Source: Prostheceraeus crozeri (Eukaryota; Platyhelminthes; Polycladida; Euryleptidae). From it: a stretch of DNA of 64,000 nucleotides. The stretch is taken from assembly GCA_907163375.1 (NCBI GenBank), contig CAJQUW010010412.1, forward strand, positions 1 to 64,000, given 5' to 3'. Below the pieces are notes generated by a model. The model searched no databases and had not been told where the DNA came from. It saw only the letters and a program-made list of their open reading frames with translations. Both the position numbers and the translations under genes were made by a program. Of the stretch, positions 57,950 through 64,000 are shown in pieces. Position 1 is the stretch's first letter, and every line of letters begins with the position of its first letter.

Positions 57950-59584
57950 CTACAAGTGAGATAAACACCACTGGTCACTGAGGCTGTGCTTTGTCTTGTT
58001 GAGGGAGCCGTGATGCTTGGTCCAAATGGCTTCCTTTACTGTTCTCCTCCTCCACTGTGGCTCCTTGTCGACTACCTGTACTTGCTCCACATCCACACGA
58101 TGGTCGCTTTCAAATACGTGGCGGGCAATTTCTGACCTGTCGACATCCAACTCACGGATAGCCCGCTGGTGTTCCTTCATTCTTTCTTCCACCGTGCGAC
58201 CAGTTTCACCTACATAAGACCAGTTGCAGTCAGAAACTGAGCATGGAATGTGGTAGACGACCCCAAAAGTCTTGGCCTTCTCTGGTCGCTTCCTCACTAA
58301 AACATCACCCACAGTTGCAGAAGGTTTGAGAGCAACTCTCACTCCGACATCCTTTAGGACATTGCGCACCTTTTCTGAGATGCCTTGTATGTACGGCAAA
58401 GATCCTTGGAAGGTTACATCCGACTGTTCACTTGCTTGCGGACTGGATTTCCACCAACCTCTACATTCCGATTGGTCGTAGCCACAACTCATCAGAGAAT
58501 CGAAGACAGCTTTCCTTTCTTCAGGTAGCTTCTCACTGGAGCAGATTTTCGATGCACGACTGGCCAAAGAGCGAACGAGACCCTTGAACGTACTTGTCGG
58601 GTGCGCCGAATCACGGTGAAGGTAGCGTCCAGTGTGCGTTGGCTTCCTGTAGACTGAGAAGATCAAACTTGTGGGGCCACGCTCTATGAGAATGTCGAGG
58701 AAAGGAATTCTCCCCTCTTCCTCGCGTTCCATAGTGAACCTGATGGTTGGACGAATACCGTTGAGGAAGGAAAGGAAGTCTTGTAGGCCACTCTCAGAAC
58801 CCGTCCAATAGGCCAATACGTCGTCCACGTATCGAAGCCAGAGGCTTGGGAATTGGACACCATCACTGTTGGCCTTTTCCTTGGCTATAGCCTCGAAATG
58901 AGCCATGAAGATGTTAGCTGCAACGGGCCCGAGACTTCCACCCATAGCAACGCCTTCAGTTTGAATAAACATACCATCAGAGCTTTTGAAATAGCAGGAA
59001 GTAAGTATGACCTCCAACAGGCTCATGATCTCATCGACAGATAGACGAGTTCTTGTGGCGAGAGTGCGATCATGGGAGAGAAGATTTCGGAAAACACTCA
59101 AAGTCTCGAAGACAGGAACATTCGTGAAAAGTGCCTCGACATCAAAGGACACAAAAATTCCATGTCCAGGGTCAAAGTCATTTAGCTTCTGGACAACATG
59201 GCTTGAGTTGGAGACGAATGAAGCGTGAGAGGTTGTGAATGGCTTCATGATATTTGCCAGAAGACGAGAAACCGGAGAAAACAAACTCCCGGCCATACTG
59301 ATGATCGGTCGCAGCGGAACACTTGACTTGTGTATTTTTGGCAAACCAAAAATGTGAGGGGTTTGAAAGTGTGTTGGGACCAACCGAAGAAATTCAGTGC
59401 GAGTCATTCTTCCATCGCTCACGACCTTTTCCAGCAGTCGGTAAAGTGCTTTTCGGAAGGAGGCTCCAGGATCACGACCTCGCTTGATATAGGGACCACT
59501 TGAAATCAGGACACTGAGCTTCTGCAAATAATCGCTGCTATCCATGACGACTGTCGCATTTCCCTTGTCACTTGGCAGTCTCAT
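57950..59584 (-). CDS. PLE polyprotein, left copy: RT + GIY-YIG endonuclease
   Basis: 544 open codons. Begins at MRLPSDKGNATVVMD, a block that in full PLEs lies well inside the protein, so the N-terminal region is missing. Then GLPKIHKSSVPLRPIISMAG, FVSFDVEALFTNVPVFETL (motif A), TEGVAMGGSLGPVAANIFMA (motif B), LWLRYVDDVLAYW (catalytic, about residue 252), IPFLDILI, VYRKPTHTGRYLHRDSAHP (thumb), then a GIY-YIG nuclease (VVYHIPCSVSDCNWSYVGET, GRTVEERMKEHQRAI) with a C-terminal WTKHHGSLN. All RT and nuclease motifs I can identify are intact and there are no stops, so this is a recent copy. 5' truncation probably removed its promoter. Confidence 0.92.
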   Translation of the reverse strand: MRLPSDKGNATVVMDSSDYLQKLSVLISSGPYIKRGRDPGASFRKALYRLLEKVVSDGRMTRTEFLRLVPTHFQTPHIFGLPKIHKSSVPLRPIISMAGSLFSPVSRLLANIMKPFTTSHASFVSNSSHVVQKLNDFDPGHGIFVSFDVEALFTNVPVFETLSVFRNLLSHDRTLATRTRLSVDEIMSLLEVILTSCYFKSSDGMFIQTEGVAMGGSLGPVAANIFMAHFEAIAKEKANSDGVQFPSLWLRYVDDVLAYWTGSESGLQDFLSFLNGIRPTIRFTMEREEEGRIPFLDILIERGPTSLIFSVYRKPTHTGRYLHRDSAHPTSTFKGLVRSLASRASKICSSEKLPEERKAVFDSLMSCGYDQSECRGWWKSSPQASEQSDVTFQGSLPYIQGISEKVRNVLKDVGVRVALKPSATVGDVLVRKRPEKAKTFGVVYHIPCSVSDCNWSYVGETGRTVEERMKEHQRAIRELDVDRSEIARHVFESDHRVDVEQVQVVDKEPQWRRRTVKEAIWTKHHGSLNKTKHSLSDQWCLSHL

Positions 59585-59592
59585 GATACGAC

Positions 59593-60471
59593 GTGGACGA
59601 CGTATTGGCCTATTGGACGGGTTCTGAGAGTGGCCTACAAGACTTCCTTTCCTTCCTCAACGGTATTCGTCCAACCATCAGGTTCACTATGGAACGCGAG
59701 GAAGAGGGGAGAATTCCTTTCCTCGACATTCTCATAGAGCGTGGCCCCACAAGTTTGATCTTCTCAGTCTACAGGAAGCCAACGCACACTGGACGCTACC
59801 TTCACCGTGATTCGGCGCACCCGACAAGTACGTTCAAGGGTCTCGTTCGCTCTTTGGCCAGTCGTGCATCGAAAATCTGCTCCAGTGAGAAGCTACCTGA
59901 AGAAAGGAAAGCTGTCTTCGATTCTCTGATGAGTTGTGGCTACGACCAATCGGAATGTAGAGGTTGGTGGAAATCCAGTCCGCAAGCAAGTGAACAGTCG
60001 GATGTAACCTTCCAAGGATCTTTGCCGTACATACAAGGCATCTCAGAAAAGGTGCGCAATGTCCTAAAGGATGTCGGAGTGAGAGTTGCTCTCAAACCTT
60101 CTGCAACTGTGGGTGATGTTTTAGTGAGGAAGCGACCAGAGAAGGCCAAGACTTTTGGGGTCGTCTACCACATTCCATGCTCAGTTTCTGACTGCAACTG
60201 GTCTTATGTAGGTGAAACTGGTCGCACGGTGGAAGAAAGAATGAAGGAACACCAGCGGGCTATCCGTGAGTTGGATGTCGACAGGTCAGAAATTGCCCGC
60301 CACGTATTTGAAAGCGACCATCGTGTGGATGTGGAGCAAGTACAGGTAGTCGACAAGGAGCCACAGTGGAGGAGGAGAACAGTAAAGGAAGCCATTTGGA
60401 CCAAGCATCACGGCTCCCTCAACAAGACAAAGCACAGCCTCAGTGACCAGTGGTGTTTATCTCACTTGTAG
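59593..60471 (+). CDS. PLE polyprotein, right inverted copy: from YVDD to C-terminus
   Basis: 292 codons, matching the last 292 residues of the left copy residue for residue. The frame opens at the DD of YVDD, so it lacks RT motifs A and B and cannot be a working reverse transcriptase, though the thumb and GIY-YIG nuclease are complete. It is joined to the 5' end of the left copy at 59590/59591. Confidence 0.92.
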   Translation: MDDVLAYWTGSESGLQDFLSFLNGIRPTIRFTMEREEEGRIPFLDILIERGPTSLIFSVYRKPTHTGRYLHRDSAHPTSTFKGLVRSLASRASKICSSEKLPEERKAVFDSLMSCGYDQSECRGWWKSSPQASEQSDVTFQGSLPYIQGISEKVRNVLKDVGVRVALKPSATVGDVLVRKRPEKAKTFGVVYHIPCSVSDCNWSYVGETGRTVEERMKEHQRAIRELDVDRSEIARHVFESDHRVDVEQVQVVDKEPQWRRRTVKEAIWTKHHGSLNKTKHSLSDQWCLSHL

Positions 60472-60680
60472 ACTACTCTCTATGCTTTGAAGTCTGATTT
60501 TTCCTTTGCTTTTGACAATTATCTTGACTTTTACTTACTACTCTTAACTTCTAGCCAGTATTACCTTTCTTCTTTCTTTCTGTACATGTATCATGATTAT
60601 CGCAACCCTTGCATTTTAATGTGTCTGATCATGAGATGTATTCCATGCACACAGATAGCTTGCAAGCTATCTGTCACTTT

Positions 60681-60723
60681 GCACCTGACGATGGCCGCGT
60701 GCAGTGGCTGAAAGGCCTCGTGC
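60681..60723 (+). ncRNA. type I hammerhead ribozyme, right PLE tail
   Basis: Stem I is GCAC (60681-60684) with GTGC (60720-60723). The core is CTGACGA (60685-60691) and GAAA (60710-60713). Stem II is GGCCGC (60693-60698) with GTGGCT (60704-60709), loop GTGCA, T60692 unpaired. Stem III is A60713-T60718 plus G60714-C60717. The predicted cleavage is after C60719. AATAAA lies at 60730-60735. Confidence 0.7.
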
Positions 60724-61188
60724 TTCATAATAAAGAACGACGAACACCAGTCCTGGGCTTCTTCCGTCATAGTTGAACCACACCATTTACTTTATATTGT
60801 CAAAAAACACATGCAAAGCCTACATAAAAAGTGAAGCTGGTCTTCCTGACCTGCAATTATGCCTTCTTACGAGCAGCAGAGCCCTGCCGTTGGCTCGCTG
60901 AAAAGTCATAGATAGGCGTCCAGACACTCCAACTGTGTGTGGTGGAGATGTCATATAATAGATAACTAGGATGGCACCTGACATCGGTTGAATAGTGGTC
61001 AGATTGTTAACTTGCTATCTATCTTTGCCTTCAATAGCATTGATATCTAAGTGTGACCGCACAGAAACAAATCTAGATCTTTGAATTGATCTTGTAAACG
61101 ATATAAAGACACTTCATAGATATTTCGTACCTCCGAAGAAGGCAAAGATATTCAGCAATCCGACCGCTATGGAATTGTTAGTTTCTTA

Positions 61189-61602
61189 AGGGGGTGTCAC
61201 ACGATCCGATAAGTCGGACGGACTTATCCGTCGGACTTATCGGAAGGGGTGTCACACGGTCAGACATGGTATGATCGGATGTAGGAAGTCTGATGAGTTG
61301 GTAGGATGGCGATATTCAACGAGTTGAATATTTTCATCATACTTGACCTTCACTCCATTATCTCATTGGTCGCCCATGTCACCTCGCGTGCAAGTGATAA
61401 TGGCGTGAGTGGCAGCGACGGCATGATCACAATGTGATTCATTTACGAGGGAGCGCTTACTCATAGGTTTTATCAGTTTGTAGGACCGTCAAGTCTGTTC
61501 TACTTGTAGTATCGTGTGGCACCTTTCTTCCCATCCGATAAGTCCGTCGGATAAGTCGGACAGATAAGTCCGTCCGACTTATCGGATCGTGTGACACCCC
61601 CT
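61189..61602. mobile_element. PIF/Harbinger-like MITE with TTA duplication, ABCC intron 14
   Basis: The ends AGGGGGTGTCACACGATCCG and the matching complement form a terminal inverted repeat whose first 40 or so bases agree, continuing with few mismatches to about 56. TTA at 61186-61188 and 61603-61605 is the target duplication. The repeat arms themselves contain CCGATAAGTCGGACGG-type short palindromes. 414 bp, non-coding. A 3-bp TTA duplication is characteristic of PIF/Harbinger elements. Confidence 0.8.
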
Positions 61603-61605
61603 TTA

Positions 61606-62904
61606 GATGAAATCGAAAATAGATCTCCGAGATAAATTCATTTGGGTTTTGGTTATTCTAGAACGGACAGAATCCTATCCCAGCCATTGTGCTGCTTGCA
61701 ATGGTAACAAGCGAAAGAAATCGACATAGACGTTCATCAATCTTTGGCTTGAATGATTGGCCAAGCGCGCGCTTTACAGAAGCAGCTCACATCAGCGAAC
61801 ACTCGAACCTCAACAGTCAAATTGCAGGCATCTGTGAGCACGCACCTCTGACTCAATTTCCTCCGTGCTAATTCGTCAAATGGAGATGTTGTTCACATCG
61901 TTCAACTCTTCACGATGTAAATTTACCGTGTATGTTTGATGTGTTTTTAATGCACTAGTTCGTGAGAATTCAGGCTTTAATTTGCATTCTGCTTAATAGG
62001 ATATTGATTTTCTTGCTCTTTGGGTCTATTTCTGGCCGTGACCATCAGTATTGGGGGAAGTCATCTCTACACTCAGATATGAAGGCAAGGAAGGCAATTT
62101 ATCTCTGATCTGCACAAAGTTAGATGCGAAGATTTTGTATAGAGCTCTGTGTTATGATCGTGCTCTACAAATTTGCCCTCAGCGATAGTGGAATGACAAA
62201 TACATAAATGGAAGAAAGTAAGAGATAGCAGTCTACTCGAGTAGTCTTCAACTCTCAAAAGACCATCGCATGTAGGCTGTTTTCCTTCAACACCAGCTTA
62301 AATTGGCATAAATCATCGAAAATTGTTTCGTATAACTTTCTAGTATTTCAGAAATCCCCACCTGATTCTGGGTGATTCCGAGAAATCATCGTGTTCTTGT
62401 GATAAGAACAACTGGCATTTTTAAACGTTGCAAGTATAAAAGACCATAATAAAAAATAGAAAGTATGTAGGATATGTGGAAGATGTCTGGCATGACAACA
62501 AATACAGGGAATAAAAGTCAATGCTGATATCTAACTATCATGCTCTTGTTCATTTTAAAAACAGATCTATCGGACAGATGTACAATATTCCTCCGAAATT
62601 GAAACGCTGCGAAATCAACCTGTGAAATTCCATCTTGACACATTTTCAGGTCACTCGCCTCGAAAGTCGATTTGTTCTACTGTCGGTCAGACCGACTCTG
62701 GTTATGTTTGAAATATGACCCAATATGAAAACTAATCGCTTTAGTAACGAATGAACGCGAACAATCGCACAAGTTTTGCACATTGTTTTCGTGGTTGAAA
62801 TTTGTCTGCCTTGGTTGTTTCCACTTTTCACTGTATTCGATGATGATCTTTCACCTCCTTTATATTTCCGAAGAGCTTTTACGTCAATTTCAATTTGTTT
62901 TCAG
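61606..62904. other. rest of ABCC intron 14, nothing recognised
   Basis: AT-rich intron up to the exon 15 acceptor TTTGTTTTCAG. No domain or terminal repeat found. Confidence 0.5.
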
Positions 62905-62974
62905 ATGGTCCGTCCATATCCATCGAAAATGGTACATTCTCATGGACGCGCGAAGGACAATCAGTTCTGAAAAA
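62905..62974 (+). CDS. ABCC exon 15 (start of NBD1)
   Basis: 70 bp, phase 1 to 2, acceptor TTTTCAG, donor GTAATT. Encodes GPSISIENGTFSWTREGQSV then LK. The I-x-I-x-x-x-x-F-x-W motif is the A-loop strand of MRP NBD1, whose aromatic residue stacks on the ATP adenine. The first AT completes Asp with the G of exon 14, and the last AA completes Asn with C63906, giving [13 protein letters not shown] across the junction. Found by phase and motif rather than by ORF length. Confidence 0.9.
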
Positions 62975-63905
62975 GTAATTTAGTCTTCCTGTTCTAAGCG
63001 CAGAAAGTTAACTCGTGGATTTACAAATCGAATCTTTGCTATCTATAAAAATCAAGTTTCAAATCAATAGGACGCAATTTATGGTATTAATAATAATAGC
63101 TCGTATATTTTCCAAAAATGTCTCGATATTGAAAATCATGAGGCATTTGGTAGAGTGCATAACATTTCAAATCAATCACATAAAAGATATACAAATTATC
63201 ATGACATCGGACAGTAACGGCCCATATTGAGAGCCGCTATCTGAAGCACGATTTTGCGCGGTTTTCACTTTTAATGTTTTCAGGTGTCCATATTAATGAA
63301 AGAATGTCTTCTCGTTTCAATTTGAACAGAAAATTATAATTCCTTTGTTGATTCGATTCAGAATTCGACTTTTTGAATTCAAAATTTAAAATGGCTTCTG
63401 GACAAGAATTTATTTATAATCATGGAAAAAAATCATCTTTTTGACCTTTGACCTTGCATTTGACCTCCACGATGACCTTGAATATCAAAACAATGATAAT
63501 CTTCTGACTCGTCATGTTGAGCACTTTCATTTGGTGCACTTTGTTTTGAATTTGAACCTTAAGTTTCGGAAATAAACGGGAGGCGCTGAGCGCCCCCCCC
63601 CCCCTCAGCAGGACGTGTTTGTCAAAACACCCCAGCGGTGCAAGGGTTAATTATCTCAACACAATCAAATAGGCTCTCTGCATCGGCATAAGACTGCTCA
63701 TAACGAATCGTTTTCCAGGGTCATATGCCTTCAATTTTGAATGATATGAACATCAAGCTCAGAGGGTACTATCGGAGGGTTAATATGGGGCAATGCTGCT
63801 GCTCTATGACCTTAGTTAAAGTGTATAATAGATTTTCGTACTTGTAATGTCGCAGTTTCTATAAAGAGATGCCTTGTGACTCAGAGATTCAATATCTTCT
63901 TATAG
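62975..63905. other. ABCC intron 15
   Basis: 931 bp. Contains a TGACCT cluster (63442-63478), a 12-nt C run (63593-63604) and short ORFs without similarity. Confidence 0.6.
63442..63454 (+). promoter_or_regulatory. DR1 nuclear-receptor-like site in ABCC intron 15
   Basis: TGACCTTTGACCT is a perfect DR1 (two AGGTCA-type half sites spaced by one base, read on the minus strand). Two more TGACCT half sites follow at 63461 and 63473. DR1 elements are bound by RXR heterodimers and HNF4/COUP-type receptors. Such strings also occur in dispersed repeats, so function is unproven. Confidence 0.3.
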
Positions 63906-64000
63906 CATCAATCTGGAGGTGTCGAAGGGACAGCTCATCGCTGTGGTTGGCAGTGTTGGATGCGGAAAATCGTCCTTGATTTCTGCCATCTTAGGAGAAC
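63906..64000 (+). CDS. ABCC exon 16 (NBD1, Walker A), runs off the window
   Basis: Acceptor TTCTTATAG, phase 2. Encodes [20 protein letters not shown] and [11 protein letters not shown]. Walker A is GSVGCGKSS, with the phosphate-binding Lys at about residue 674 of the assembled protein. The exon is still open at 64000; Walker B, the signature motif, TMD2 and NBD2 must lie to the right. Confidence 0.95.

Larger units (their letters stand above)
57643..60778. mobile_element. Penelope-like element inverted dimer (head-to-head), ABCC intron 14
   Basis: Two PLE copies face away from each other. The left copy runs leftwards (5' end near 59590, 3' end 57643). The right copy runs rightwards and starts at the RT YVDD motif (59591-60778). 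The shared arms are 57643-58830 and 59591-60778, 1188 bp each with no net length change. The encoded proteins are the same over the shared part, and the 3' tails differ at one base (57751/60670). The unique spacer is 58831-59590 (760 bp). A 13-nt direct repeat ACCACACCATTTA lies at 57606-57618 and 60777-60789. On the left, 24 nt separate it from the arm. A single direct repeat around the pair points to one integration event. Confidence 0.88.
42979..64000 (+). other. gene span: ABC transporter subfamily C (ABCC1/MRP-like), 5' half
   Basis: Sixteen exons join in phase to about 684 residues, and the gene runs off the window. The order is that of a long MRP: TMD0 (exons 1-5, residues 1-198), L0 linker (exons 6-8, about 199-290), TMD1 (exons 8-13, to about 600), and NBD1 starting in exon 15 with Walker [10 protein letters not shown] (Lys about 674). 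Such proteins export glutathione, glucuronide and sulfate conjugates and drugs, using ATP, at the plasma membrane. Exon sizes 177, 126, 138, 62 and 132 bp for exons 2, 3, 4, 6 and 7 look the same as I remember for vertebrate ABCC1 (not checked). Introns 4, 5, 9, 11 and 13 are 55-61 nt. The others are 175-5434 nt; introns 2, 7, 10 and 14 hold mobile elements. The reading frame is intact throughout. Confidence 0.92.

Overview
This is an invertebrate animal nuclear genome window. The basis for this is a split gene with GT-AG introns, AT-rich non-coding DNA, and a dense, varied load of eukaryotic transposable elements. I cannot name the phylum. No bacterial-type operon, rRNA, tRNA or CRISPR array was seen; tRNAs were looked for only by eye.

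Host genes. The right third (42979-64000, + strand) is the 5' half of an ABC subfamily C (MRP/ABCC1-like) multidrug transporter. I could assemble 16 phase-consistent exons covering TMD0, the L0 linker, TMD1 and NBD1 up to just past Walker A (about residue 684), where the window stops. Two exons lie in no long ORF: an 11-codon first coding exon at 42979-43011 and a 70-bp exon at 62905-62974. Introns are bimodal: five are 55-61 nt, and the large ones are filled with transposons. At the far left (229-506) is the terminal exon of a C-type lectin-like domain, cut off by a Penelope-like element. A possible preceding exon carries a stop.

Mobile DNA fills the rest. Left to right: a 5'-truncated Penelope-like element (PLE; 520-1800); a LINE 3' end (2205-2480); a palindromic repeat with hammerhead ribozymes (5439-5976); an R2-type restriction-like-endonuclease LINE fragment (14345-15277); a PLE on the minus strand (17654-19005); a TA-flanked 1.19-kb inverted-repeat transposon (19504-20693); a MITE (21151-21651); a dead mariner-like transposon (21754-23002); an apparently intact Ty3/mag-like LTR retrotransposon with identical 187-bp LTRs and an ATTAA target duplication (23431-27598); a dead transposase (29258-29595); a broken two-ORF LINE (30404-33759); a 31-bp minisatellite with 521-bp higher-order structure (35311-36718); another MITE (39597-40017); a LINE RT relic (40140-40620); and a GC-rich minisatellite (41755-42459). 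Inside the ABCC introns sit a PLE relic, a TA-flanked MITE, a piggyBac-like C-terminus, a LINE relic, a head-to-head PLE inverted dimer (57643-60778) and a Harbinger-like MITE (61189-61602).

The most interesting theme is the PLE/hammerhead system. Six sites match the type I hammerhead architecture: one in the PLE tail at 1748-1782, one at each outward end of the PLE inverted dimer (57698-57740 and 60681-60723), and three in the palindromic repeat at 5.4-5.9 kb, of which one has lost a core base. Five are followed within about 7-10 nt by AATAAA. The dimer has 1188-bp arms with one difference seen in the stretches compared and one 13-nt flanking direct repeat, suggesting a single integration of an inverted two-copy structure.
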